Source of the DNA: Sphingomonas sp.
GTDB taxonomy: Bacteria > Pseudomonadota > Alphaproteobacteria > Sphingomonadales > Sphingomonadaceae
NCBI RefSeq assembly: GCF_019635455.1
Contig: NZ_JAHBZJ010000001.1
Location: forward strand, 310,001-374,000
DNA: 64,000 nucleotides
Direction: 5' to 3'
Shown here: positions 27,035 to 38,020 of the stretch, piece by piece
Layout: each line of letters starts with the position of its first letter
Position numbering within the stretch: the stretch's first letter is position 1
The notes under the pieces: generated by a model
Told to the model about the DNA's origin: nothing
Databases searched by the model: none
The model's input: the letters and a program-made list of their open reading frames with translations, nothing else
Position numbers and translations under genes: made by a program

Positions 27035-27146
27035 CTCGGCGACGTCCGCACGGTCCCCGGGGATTTGGACGTGGCCGGCCGATAGGCGCGCGGATGGGTA
27101 GGTTGCGCCGTTACAGTCGGCATCGCGCACGACGGAAGGAACGGGA

Positions 27147-27794
27147 ATGCAGATGAACAACATGGACATCGCCCTCGCCCTCATCCTGTTGCTGGGGGTT
27201 CCCGCACGCGCGCTGTGGCGTGAGCGCTCGCGTCGTTCGCGATCGCGCACCGCGCGCTATGGCGAAGCGATCCTGACCATCGCGGCGTGCCTCGCCCTGT
27301 TGGCGTTCCAATGGGTGGCGCACGATCGCAGCGCCGCCGCGCTGGGCCTGGTCGTTCCGCTGCGCTGGACCAGCTGGGTCTATCTGTCTGTCGCCGCCGC
27401 GCTCATCGGGGGGCTGTGGATCGCCGTCCGGCGACGTCCCGCCGGCCCCGCGCATGGCGGCGACAGTCCGCTGCCGCAGACGGCGGGGGAGCGGCAGCTG
27501 TTCATCGTTTTCGGGCTGGTCGCGGGGGCCGGATGGGAACTGCTCTATCGCGGTTTCCTGCTATGGGTTCTCACGCCGCTTGCCGGATCTGTCGGCGCGG
27601 TCTGCGTCGCCGCGACCGCCTATGGCGTAGCGCATGGCGTGAAGGATCGCCGCAAGCTGGCGGGAAGCTTGCTTTCGGCATTCGTGTTCACGATCGCCTA
27701 TGCGCTGACCGGGGATCTGTGGTGGCTGATCGTCATCCACGCCGGACTGCCGATGCTGGCGCTGGCGGCACCACCGGCGCAGGCGTCAACCTAG
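27147..27794 (+). CDS. CPBP family intramembrane protein, variant active site
   Basis: A 215-residue membrane protein with about six hydrophobic segments. The family motifs are recognisable: WELLYRGFLLW at the place of EExxxR, AYGVAHG at the place of FxxxH, and IVIHAG at the third histidine motif. The first glutamate of EExxxR is replaced by tryptophan, so protease activity is uncertain. CPBP proteins include type II CAAX prenyl endopeptidases and bacteriocin-immunity proteins. The ATG at 27147 has AGGAACGGGA upstream. The stop overlaps the convergent marC stop by 4 nt at a CTAG. Confidence 0.75.
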   Translation: MQMNNMDIALALILLLGVPARALWRERSRRSRSRTARYGEAILTIAACLALLAFQWVAHDRSAAALGLVVPLRWTSWVYLSVAAALIGGLWIAVRRRPAGPAHGGDSPLPQTAGERQLFIVFGLVAGAGWELLYRGFLLWVLTPLAGSVGAVCVAATAYGVAHGVKDRRKLAGSLLSAFVFTIAYALTGDLWWLIVIHAGLPMLALAAPPAQAST

Positions 27795-28414
27795 ATCCCG
27801 AAGCTGCGCTTGACCCCGTCGATCACGAACTGGATCGCCAACGCGGCGAGCAGGACGCCGAGCAGGCGGGTGATCACCGCCTCGATCTTTGCGCCCAGCA
27901 GCCGCATCAGCGGGCCGGCGGCCAGCAGCGAGGCGAGCGTCAGCGCCAGCACGAGGATCAGCGCGCCGAACACGGCGGCGGTCTCACCCGGTCCATCGGC
28001 CCGCGAAACGAGCAGCATGATCGTCGCGATCGATCCCGGGCCGGCGATCATCGGCATCGCCATGGGAAAGACCGAGACATCCTCGACCTCGGGCGTATCC
28101 ATGATCTTGGTCGCGCGATCCTCCCGCCGTTCCTGCCGCTTCTCGAACACCATTTCGAGCGCGATGATGAACAGCATGATGCCGCCGGCGATGCGAAAGG
28201 CGTTGAGGCTGATGCCGAGCGTGTGGAGCAGCGCCTCTCCCACCAGCGCGAAGACCAGCAGGATCGCGCTGGCGATCATCGTCGCGCGCATCGCCATCGC
28301 CCGCTGCTGCACCGGTTTCGCGCCCTTGGTCAGGCCGGCATAGATCGGCGCGCAACCGGGCGGATCGATCACCACGAACAGCGTCGCGAAGGCGGAGAGA
28401 AAGAGTTCGATCAT
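27791..28414 (-). CDS. MarC family integral membrane protein
   Basis: A 207-residue inner-membrane protein with six hydrophobic segments, of the MarC/UPF0056 family. [13 protein letters not shown] in the first loop and [19 protein letters not shown] in the middle are the duplicated family motif. Function is not established; early links to multiple antibiotic resistance in Escherichia coli were not upheld. The ATG at 28414 overlaps the galE stop (ATGA), so marC and galE are co-transcribed. Confidence 0.9.
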   Translation of the reverse strand: MIELFLSAFATLFVVIDPPGCAPIYAGLTKGAKPVQQRAMAMRATMIASAILLVFALVGEALLHTLGISLNAFRIAGGIMLFIIALEMVFEKRQERREDRATKIMDTPEVEDVSVFPMAMPMIAGPGSIATIMLLVSRADGPGETAAVFGALILVLALTLASLLAAGPLMRLLGAKIEAVITRLLGVLLAALAIQFVIDGVKRSFGI

Positions 28415-29406
28415 CCGCGTTCCGCCAGCTTGCGCTCCCAGGCGAGCGCGTCGGCGACGATCCGGTCGAGATCGTCATATCTGGGCCGCCAGGGAAGCGC
28501 GGCGAGGATGGCGCGGTTGTCGGAGACGAGTTCGTCGGGATCCCCGGCGCGCCGGCCCTCGATCCGGCGGTCGAGCTTCACATTGGTCACGCGATCGACC
28601 GCATCGAGCACCTCGAGCACCGAATAGCCGCGCCCATAGCCGGCGTTGAGCGTGTGGCTGGCCGACGGATCGGCGCGCAGCAGGTCGAGCGCATCGACAT
28701 GGGCCGCGGCAAGATCGCTGACATGGATATAATCGCGCACGCCGGTGCCGTCGCGCGTGGCGAAATCGGTGCCGAAGATCGCGACGCTGTCACGCTTTCC
28801 GATCGCAGCCTCGACCGCGACCTTGATGAGATGGGTGGCGCCGGCCGTGCTCTGGCCGCTGCGCCCCTGCGGATCGGCGCCGGCGACGTTGAAATAGCGC
28901 AACGCGCAATAGTTGAGCGGATGCGCGGCGGCCACGTCCCGCAGCATGAACTCGGTCATCAGCTTCGACATGCCATAGGGGTTGATCGGCACCCGTGGCG
29001 CATCCTCGCGCACCGGCACGCTGTCCGGAATGCCATAGGTGGCGGCGGTGGAGGAAAAGATGAAATGCGGCACCCCCTCCGCCACGGCGCTTTCGATCAG
29101 GCTGCGCGTGGCGGCGGTGTTGTTGCGATAATATTTGAGCGGATCGGAGACCGATTCGGGAACCACGACCGATCCGGCGAAATGCATGATCGCGGTGACG
29201 CCATGATCGCGGATCGCGGCGCGGACCGCGTCGTCATCGGCCACATTGGCGACGATCAGGGTCGCGCGCGGATCGACCGCCCAGTCGAACCCGGTGACGA
29301 GATTGTCGATCACCACCACCCGCCAGCCGGCGTCGAGCAGGGCGAGCACGGCGTGGCTGCCGATATAGCCCGCTCCGCCCGTCACCATCACCGTGCCGTC
29401 ACGCAT
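28411..29406 (-). CDS. galE: UDP-glucose 4-epimerase
   Basis: Interconverts UDP-glucose and UDP-galactose, supplying precursors for surface glycans. It is 331 residues, an extended SDR enzyme with [16 protein letters not shown] for NAD binding, the catalytic FSSTAATYG with Ser/Thr, [10 protein letters not shown] (Tyr-x3-Lys), [15 protein letters not shown] and [10 protein letters not shown]. The ATG at 29406 has AGGGCG upstream. Co-transcribed with marC through a 4-nt overlap; divergent from msrA. Confidence 0.94.
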   Translation of the reverse strand: MRDGTVMVTGGAGYIGSHAVLALLDAGWRVVVIDNLVTGFDWAVDPRATLIVANVADDDAVRAAIRDHGVTAIMHFAGSVVVPESVSDPLKYYRNNTAATRSLIESAVAEGVPHFIFSSTAATYGIPDSVPVREDAPRVPINPYGMSKLMTEFMLRDVAAAHPLNYCALRYFNVAGADPQGRSGQSTAGATHLIKVAVEAAIGKRDSVAIFGTDFATRDGTGVRDYIHVSDLAAAHVDALDLLRADPSASHTLNAGYGRGYSVLEVLDAVDRVTNVKLDRRIEGRRAGDPDELVSDNRAILAALPWRPRYDDLDRIVADALAWERKLAERG

Positions 29407-29478
29407 GTCGCCCTGCCCCCTCTGGTTGCGGATGCCGCTCAACCCTATCTAGCGCGTCGAAGCAAGGAGTTGAGAGAC

Positions 29479-30024
<546 letters not shown>

Positions 30025-30046
30025 CGACCGCTGTTGGATGCGCGGC

Positions 30047-30712
30047 TCAGCGGCGCGCGTCGTCGCGCACGTTGATTGCCGCCGCAAAGGCACGGGCAGA
30101 CGGCATCAGCGCGCGAACGCTGTCCATCGTCGTGCCGGGAGCATAGCGGTAGATCGTCATCACCCGTCCCCCGACGACGGTCATGCATCCGGCAACGGAC
30201 AGGGTATAGCCGACCTTCCGTTCGGGCGTTCTCACATCGATCACGCCGCCAAGATAGAGGCAGGACTCGTCCTTGCCGAGAGGCACCATCTCTCCTTTCA
30301 CGGTGGTGCGCGCGCCCAGTACCCGCGTGGCCTGATCGGACGATCGCGTTTCGATCGCGCGTGAATCGAATCCCCTGACCAGTTCGGGCCAGACCGCCGC
30401 CTGCAACTCGGCCGTGGTGGTGACGACGCGCAGCAACTGGACCGGTGTCTTGACGAGGAAATAGCTTCGCCACGGCGGCTTCGTGCCACAGGCATGAACC
30501 GACAGATGCGTCACGTTCATTCGGTCGGCGGCGGCAATACGCCGATCGATCGCAACCTCCCTGTCGCTGGACAGGCAATAGCCGGGCGGGGGCGCCACCT
30601 CGAACTGTACGGTTTCGATACGGAACGCGCCCGTCGGCGCAGCATCGGCGCCCATCAGCGCGAACGCGGCGGCCCCCAAGGCGACGGGGAGGAGCGCGAC
30701 GGCTTTCGACAC
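30047..30712 (-). CDS. Secreted protein of unknown function
   Basis: A 221-residue protein with a signal peptide (hydrophobic residues 4-20, cleavage near GADAAP). The mature protein has PPPGYCLSSDREVAIDRR and four cysteines, including VHACGTK, ESCLYLG and AGCMTVV, suggesting two disulfides in the periplasm. No family is recognised. The GTG start at 30712 follows the stop of the upstream gene without a single base between, so the two are coupled. The C-terminus reads RAFAAAINVRDDARR. Confidence 0.75.
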   Translation of the reverse strand: MSKAVALLPVALGAAAFALMGADAAPTGAFRIETVQFEVAPPPGYCLSSDREVAIDRRIAAADRMNVTHLSVHACGTKPPWRSYFLVKTPVQLLRVVTTTAELQAAVWPELVRGFDSRAIETRSSDQATRVLGARTTVKGEMVPLGKDESCLYLGGVIDVRTPERKVGYTLSVAGCMTVVGGRVMTIYRYAPGTTMDSVRALMPSARAFAAAINVRDDARR

Positions 30713-31663
30713 TTAGCGCCGCGCTTTCCCGCGCCCGCGTTCGCGGTCGTCCTCGCGCGCGGCGATGAGGCGTTCGGCGCGTTCGATCCCCGCCGTCCCT
30801 TCATTGCCCCCGCCACCGATCAGCGCCGCGGCGCGGCGATAGAGGTCGAGGGCGCGGCGATATTCCCCCCGCGATTCGGCGCAAAGGCCCAGATCGAACA
30901 CGATCGAGGGATGATCGGGCGCCTGGCCGTCCATCGCCTGCCACGCGGCGCAGGCGGCGGGCAGATCGCGCTGGGTCTGTCGCACGATCTCCTTGAACGG
31001 GCGGGTCAGCGACCTTTCGAGTCCGCGCGTGCTTTCGCGAAAGCGGATGCTGTAATTCTGGATCGTCGGCGCGATGTCGGTGCGCACCTCGGCAGCGATG
31101 CCCAGGATGATCGCGCGGATCGTCTCCTCGGCCGTGCTCGGCGGATTGCGGCCCCGGCACCAGCTTACCTCGTCCCGTCGTGGCTTGGATGTCGTATAGA
31201 CGATGCGGCCATCGTTGCGCCGGGCGAGGCGGAAATCGGCGTTCACATTGATCACGCGACGGGTGCAGTCGACCTCCACCATCTCCTCGCGCAGGCATTT
31301 GCCGTCGCGCTTGCCGCCCTCACGCTCGACGCACCGTTTCTCCTTGCCCTTGTAGAGGTTTTCCTGGACGCCGGTGGTGACGTTGCCGGTCAACAGCCCG
31401 TCGGCATCGCCGCCCCGGCCGCCGACCAGATCGAAATGCGGGCGTCCGTCGAGATCGGGCGCCGACAGCGCGCGCTCGATCGCCATTTCGAGCGCCTGGC
31501 CATCCTGACCGGAGAACCGTCCGACGCGCAGCGATTCGAGCATCGCCGCATCGCGATAGGGCGCCGCGAACTTGCCCGTCATCCGCGCGCTTTCGGCATG
31601 GGCGCCCCCGGCCAGCACCATCGCGACCGCCGCGGCCGCGGCCCGCATCCGCGTTCCCACCAT
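30713..31663 (-). CDS. Secreted protein, CsgG-like N-terminal part plus TPR-like C-terminal part
   Basis: A 316-residue exported protein (signal peptide to about AHA, residue 23). The next ~100 residues alternate strands and helices in the way of CsgG/TolB-like domains (VGRFSGQDGQALEMAIERAL, FDLVGGRGGDADGLLTGNV). The middle has several cysteines in a charged stretch (CVEREGGKRDGKCLREEM). The C-terminal FDLGLCAESRGEYRRALDLYRRA looks like one tetratricopeptide repeat. The resemblance is weak and function unknown. The ATG at 31663 is chosen for the GGGGGGA a few bases upstream. It is divergent from the atp operon and coupled to the secreted protein downstream. Confidence 0.7.
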   Translation of the reverse strand: MVGTRMRAAAAAVAMVLAGGAHAESARMTGKFAAPYRDAAMLESLRVGRFSGQDGQALEMAIERALSAPDLDGRPHFDLVGGRGGDADGLLTGNVTTGVQENLYKGKEKRCVEREGGKRDGKCLREEMVEVDCTRRVINVNADFRLARRNDGRIVYTTSKPRRDEVSWCRGRNPPSTAEETIRAIILGIAAEVRTDIAPTIQNYSIRFRESTRGLERSLTRPFKEIVRQTQRDLPAACAAWQAMDGQAPDHPSIVFDLGLCAESRGEYRRALDLYRRAAALIGGGGNEGTAGIERAERLIAAREDDRERGRGKARR

Positions 31664-31860
31664 GATTCCCCCCATGCGTGACAATAGCAGCGTCGGGTGT
31701 CGCATCGCGATGCCGATGCCGCAACCCCACAACGGCCCGCCCGGGTTGCATCCCCCGCCCCCCTTTGCTACGCGCCCGCCAACCCATCGGGGCTGCCGCC
31801 ATGGCTTGCCCCTTTTTCGCATGGGGCCATTTCGAAGATTCCTAGAGGAAACACGCGTCC

Positions 31861-32415
31861 GTGGAGAATTCCGGCGGTATTCAGGCAAGTCTAAGCGGAC
31901 GCTATGCGACCGCGCTGTTCGATCTCGCGCGGGAGAAGAGCGCGATCGCGGCAGTCGAATCGAGCCTTGTGACGGTGAAGCAGGCATTGGCCGAATCGAC
32001 CGATTTCGCGACCCTGACCAGCAGCCCCCTGCTCGCCCGCAAGGACACGGCGAAGGGCGTGGCCGCCGCTGCCAAGGCGATGAAGCTGGATCCGCTGACC
32101 ACCGATTTCCTGGGCGTGCTGGCGCAGAATCGTCGCCTGGCCGCGCTGTCCGGCATCGTCCGCGATTTCCGCACCCTGGCCGCGCGCCAGCGGGGCGAGA
32201 CCACCGCCGAAGTCGTGTCGGCGCACCCGCTGTCGAACGCGCAGGTCGAGGCACTGAAGGCGCAGCTGCGCCAGCGCGTCGGCCGCGACGTCAATGTCGA
32301 CCTGTCGGTCGATCCCTCGCTGCTTGGCGGGCTGGTCGTGAAGATCGGCTCCCAGATGATCGACAGTTCGATCAAGACCCGTCTCAATTCCCTCGCGCAC
32401 GCAATGAAAGCCTGA
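31861..32415 (+). CDS. atpH: ATP synthase F1 delta subunit
   Basis: Delta (OSCP) subunit linking F1 to the peripheral stalk, 184 residues. YATALFDLAREKSAIAAVE at the N-terminus and the C-terminal VDPSLLGGLVVKIGSQMIDSSIKTRLNSL are characteristic. The start is GTG at 31861, with AGAGGAAA about 11 nt upstream. First gene of the F1 operon atpHAGDC; the F0 genes are not here, a separation usual in alphaproteobacteria. The operon promoter should lie in the 197-nt gap before it, but I cannot place -35/-10 boxes with confidence. Confidence 0.95.
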   Translation: MENSGGIQASLSGRYATALFDLAREKSAIAAVESSLVTVKQALAESTDFATLTSSPLLARKDTAKGVAAAAKAMKLDPLTTDFLGVLAQNRRLAALSGIVRDFRTLAARQRGETTAEVVSAHPLSNAQVEALKAQLRQRVGRDVNVDLSVDPSLLGGLVVKIGSQMIDSSIKTRLNSLAHAMKA

Positions 32416-33984
<1,569 letters not shown>

Positions 33985-33990
33985 TTTGGA

Positions 33991-34068
33991 GTGCTCCTGC
34001 GAAAGCAGGAGCCCAGAGCCGCCACCGGCTCGCTCGATCACCCTGGGCTCCTGCATCCGCAGGAGCAC
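33991..34068. repeat. Inverted pair of REP-like hairpins between atpA and atpG
   Basis: Two copies of a 26-nt unit face each other. Each contains the stem GCTCCTGC/GCAGGAGC, at 33993-34012 (loop GAAA) and 34047-34066 (loop ATCC). The outer units GTGCTCCTGC...GCCCAG are inverted copies that differ only in the loops, so the pair can also fold into one long stem. This looks like a dispersed palindromic (REP/BIME-like) element. In the operon transcript it could pause ribosomes, protect RNA ends or alter subunit ratios; that is inference. Confidence 0.75.
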
Positions 34069-34081
34069 GAGAAGGAAGAAG

Positions 34082-34972
34082 ATGGCCAGCCTCAAGGCAC
34101 TCAAGGTCCGCATCGGCTCGGTAAAGTCGACGCAGAAGATCACCAAGGCGATGAAGATGGTCGCCGCCGCGAAGCTGCGCCGCGCGCAGGAAGCGGCGGA
34201 GGCCGGGCGCCCCTATGCCCAGCGGCTCGAGAGCGTCGTCGCCAGCCTCGCCAGCAAGGTGACGGTCAGCGAATCCTCGCCCAGGCTGCTCGCCGGCACC
34301 GGCAAGGACCAGGTCCACCTGTTCGTCGTCGCCACGTCGGACAAGGGCCTGGCGGGGGCATTCAACACCAACATCGCCCGCCTCGCCCGCCGCCGCGCGC
34401 AGGAAATGATCGCGCAGGGCAAGACGGTGAAATTCTACACGATCGGGCGCAAGGGCCGGAACGTGCTGAACCGCCTGTTCCCCAAGGAGATGCTCCACGG
34501 CATCGAGCCGGGTGACCTTGGCAAGCTCGGCTTTGCCGATGCGCGCGGCTATGCCGACGACCTGATCGCGCGGTACGAAGCCGGCGAGTTCGACGTCGCC
34601 CACCTGTTCTACTCGACCTTCAAGTCGGTGCTAACGCAGGAACCGACCGAACAGCAGATCATTCCGGTCGCGCCGACCTCGGTTCCTGAAGGCACGCCGA
34701 CCAGCCAGGCCGCGCCCGCCGCCGTCATCTATGAGCCGGACGAGGAATCGATCCTCGCCGACCTGTTGCCGCGCAACGTCGCGATCCAGCTGTTCCGCGC
34801 GATGCGTGAGAACGCCGCATCGGAACAGGGCAGCAAGATGACCGCGATGGACAACGCCACGCGCAACGCGGGCGACCTCATCAACCGCCTCACCATCCAG
34901 TATAACCGCACCCGCCAGGCCGCGATCACGACCGAGCTGGTGGAAATCATCTCGGGCGCCGAAGCGCTCTAA
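34082..34972 (+). CDS. atpG: ATP synthase F1 gamma subunit
   Basis: Central rotor shaft, 296 residues. N-terminal MASLKALKVRIGSVKSTQKITKAMKMVAAAKL and C-terminal TAMDNATRNAGDLINRLTIQ, which form the coiled coil, are typical. A loop near residues 200-220 rich in Pro/Ala/Thr is the alphaproteobacterial insertion type. The ATG at 34082 has GAAGGAAG upstream, just behind the hairpin element. The upstream in-frame extension runs into that element and is not real. Confidence 0.97.
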   Translation: MASLKALKVRIGSVKSTQKITKAMKMVAAAKLRRAQEAAEAGRPYAQRLESVVASLASKVTVSESSPRLLAGTGKDQVHLFVVATSDKGLAGAFNTNIARLARRRAQEMIAQGKTVKFYTIGRKGRNVLNRLFPKEMLHGIEPGDLGKLGFADARGYADDLIARYEAGEFDVAHLFYSTFKSVLTQEPTEQQIIPVAPTSVPEGTPTSQAAPAAVIYEPDEESILADLLPRNVAIQLFRAMRENAASEQGSKMTAMDNATRNAGDLINRLTIQYNRTRQAAITTELVEIISGAEAL

Positions 34973-36523
<1,551 letters not shown>

Positions 36524-36534
36524 GTCCTCTTGAA

Positions 36535-36556
36535 CCCCTCCCCCACGGGGGAGGGG
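36535..36556. repeat. Perfect 10-bp-stem GC hairpin between atpD and atpC
   Basis: CCCCTCCCCC and GGGGGAGGGG are separated by only AC. The element fills most of the 47-nt gap before atpC and ends 14 nt before its ATG, so it can hide or expose the ribosome-binding region (GGCTGGGAATTAG). There is no T-run, so it is not a standard terminator. It looks like a dispersed palindromic repeat. Confidence 0.7.
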
Positions 36557-36570
36557 CTGGGAATTAGAAC

Positions 36571-36825
36571 ATGCTGCATTTCGAACTCGTGACCCCCGAA
36601 AAGCTCGTCCGATCGGAAGAGGTCCATATGGTCGTCGTTCCCGGCACCGAGGGTGACTTCGGCGTGCTGGAGGGGCATGCGCCCCTGATGTCCACGGTCC
36701 GCGACGGCAATATCGAAATCTATCGCACCGCGACCGGCAACGCGCCCGAGACGATCCGCGTCGAGGGTGGTTTCGCCGAAGTCAATGAGCGCGGACTGAC
36801 GGTGCTGGCCGAACGGGCCGAGTAA
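36571..36825 (+). CDS. atpC: ATP synthase F1 epsilon subunit, short form
   Basis: An 84-residue epsilon subunit. The N-terminal beta-sandwich is complete ([54 protein letters not shown]). The protein stops where the C-terminal two-helix domain would start; most epsilon subunits have about 130-140 residues. The missing helices carry the inhibitory function of epsilon in other bacteria. Inhibition of ATP hydrolysis must therefore rely on something else, for example the zeta protein of alphaproteobacteria. It ends the operon and is followed by a strong terminator. Confidence 0.94.
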   Translation: MLHFELVTPEKLVRSEEVHMVVVPGTEGDFGVLEGHAPLMSTVRDGNIEIYRTATGNAPETIRVEGGFAEVNERGLTVLAERAE

Positions 36826-36846
36826 CCCCCGGCATCCGTGCGCGCG

Positions 36847-36885
36847 AAAAGGGCCGCGAGGGAATATCCCCCTCGCGGCCCTTTT
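36847..36885. terminator. Bidirectional rho-independent terminator after atpC
   Basis: A perfect 16-bp stem (AAAAGGGCCGCGAGGG with its complement) around a 7-nt loop ends in TTTT on the plus strand and, by symmetry, on the minus strand. It serves atpHAGDC and the convergent secreted-protein gene at 36902. Confidence 0.9.
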
Positions 36886-36901
36886 GCGTGACGGGCGCGG
36901 T

Positions 36902-37387
36902 TCAGGCGCCCCTGGCGTAGGTCATCGTCGTCGCCCAGACCTTGTCATTGCCCCGCTCCACCTTGAGCGTATCGCCGGTGCGGGTGAAGCGCAGCCGGGC
37001 CACGCCGACCTTCGTCTTCGTTTCAAAGGTCACGCTCTGACCGTCACGGGCGATTTCGGTGAAGGTGCTGGGCGGCAGCATCGGCAGCGCCACGGTGAGC
37101 AGGGTGGAGGCGCTGGCGGTGGCGAAGGTGAGGTTTGCCTCCGCGCCCTTCATCGCCTTGCTGCGCCCCTCTTCACGGCATTCGATCCCGATCTTGGTCT
37201 GGTCACACTTCATCTCGAGCGCGTCGGTGCGCCAGGTGCCGCCCAGCCAATCGAGCGGAAGCTGTGCGACCATGGGCGCCGATGCCGACGGCGCGGCTGC
37301 GGTCAGCGCAGGCGGCGCCGCGGCGGGCGCAGACGCCATCGCGGGGACGGCGAACATGGTGAAAAGCGACATGAAGAATGCGAGCAT
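36902..37387 (-). CDS. Secreted protein of unknown function, WLGGTW type
   Basis: A 161-residue protein with a signal peptide (LAFFMSLFTMFAVPAMASA) and an Ala/Pro-rich linker to about residue 44. The mature domain begins QLPLDWLGGTWRTD and continues as predicted beta strands with two cysteines (KCDQTKIGIECRE), suggesting a small lipocalin-like barrel. The WLxGxW opening recalls the DUF6265 protein encoded just upstream, so the two may be distant paralogues. Function unknown. The ATG at 37387 is the start that places the signal peptide at the N-terminus. Confidence 0.72.
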   Translation of the reverse strand: MLAFFMSLFTMFAVPAMASAPAAAPPALTAAAPSASAPMVAQLPLDWLGGTWRTDALEMKCDQTKIGIECREEGRSKAMKGAEANLTFATASASTLLTVALPMLPPSTFTEIARDGQSVTFETKTKVGVARLRFTRTGDTLKVERGNDKVWATTMTYARGA

Positions 37388-37465
37388 TGATGAACCCCCA
37401 GGGCGAAATCCGACTGTTTCGCGCTTGTCCCCCGTCCGGTCGCGGCGAACCACGGTCAGGATCGG

Positions 37466-37894
37466 TCAGGGCATCCGCGCATAGACCCAGCGGCGCGGGC
37501 GGCTGCCGTCGGCCATCGCGATTTCGGCGACCAGCTCCGCGCCGCGCCGCCAATAGCGGATTCGCTGGGGATAATCATGCGCCGGATTGGCAAAGCTGAT
37601 CCCCCGCGCCTCCCGCGTCGCCTGGCGGAACAGCGTGGTCGGGCCGCCGCGCGGCGTCGCGTAGAGGACCGCGGTTTCGGCGACCAGTTCGATGCGGAGC
37701 GATTCGGTGTGACGCGCGCCACCGTCGCGGATCGTCCGGCTGGTCCCGCGCATCGTGCCGCCACGCGCCGGCCCCCATTGTTCGCAGCTGCGCGCTCCAT
37801 CGGGCGCGGGCGCGGTACACCAATCCCCCTCCAACCAGGCGAGATTGGGTAGTTCGGCGGCCAGCGCCGCCGCGATCAGACTCAATACAGGCAT
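37466..37894 (-). CDS. DUF6265-like secreted protein
   Basis: A 142-residue exported protein. The signal peptide (MPVLSLIAAALAAELP) leads directly into LAWLEGDWCTA, then CEQWGPARGGTMRGTSRTIRDG, a central LYATPRGG and a late FANPAHDYPQRIRYWRR. This matches the pattern I associate with DUF6265, a small beta-rich family of unknown function. The ATG at 37894 has AGGGGGT just upstream. It precedes the other WLGGTW protein on the same strand by 78 nt and is divergent from the CpaF-type gene. Confidence 0.78.
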   Translation of the reverse strand: MPVLSLIAAALAAELPNLAWLEGDWCTAPAPDGARSCEQWGPARGGTMRGTSRTIRDGGARHTESLRIELVAETAVLYATPRGGPTTLFRQATREARGISFANPAHDYPQRIRYWRRGAELVAEIAMADGSRPRRWVYARMP

Positions 37895-38020
37895 AGACCC
37901 CCTCTGGCGGGAGCGATCGTCCCATGGCCCACCGTCAGGCGCAATCGGCATTCGATGGTTAGGAACTTGTAAAAACTTGCCGGCTATCCCGTCCGCAGTG
38001 GACCATTGGGGGAAGCTTGG

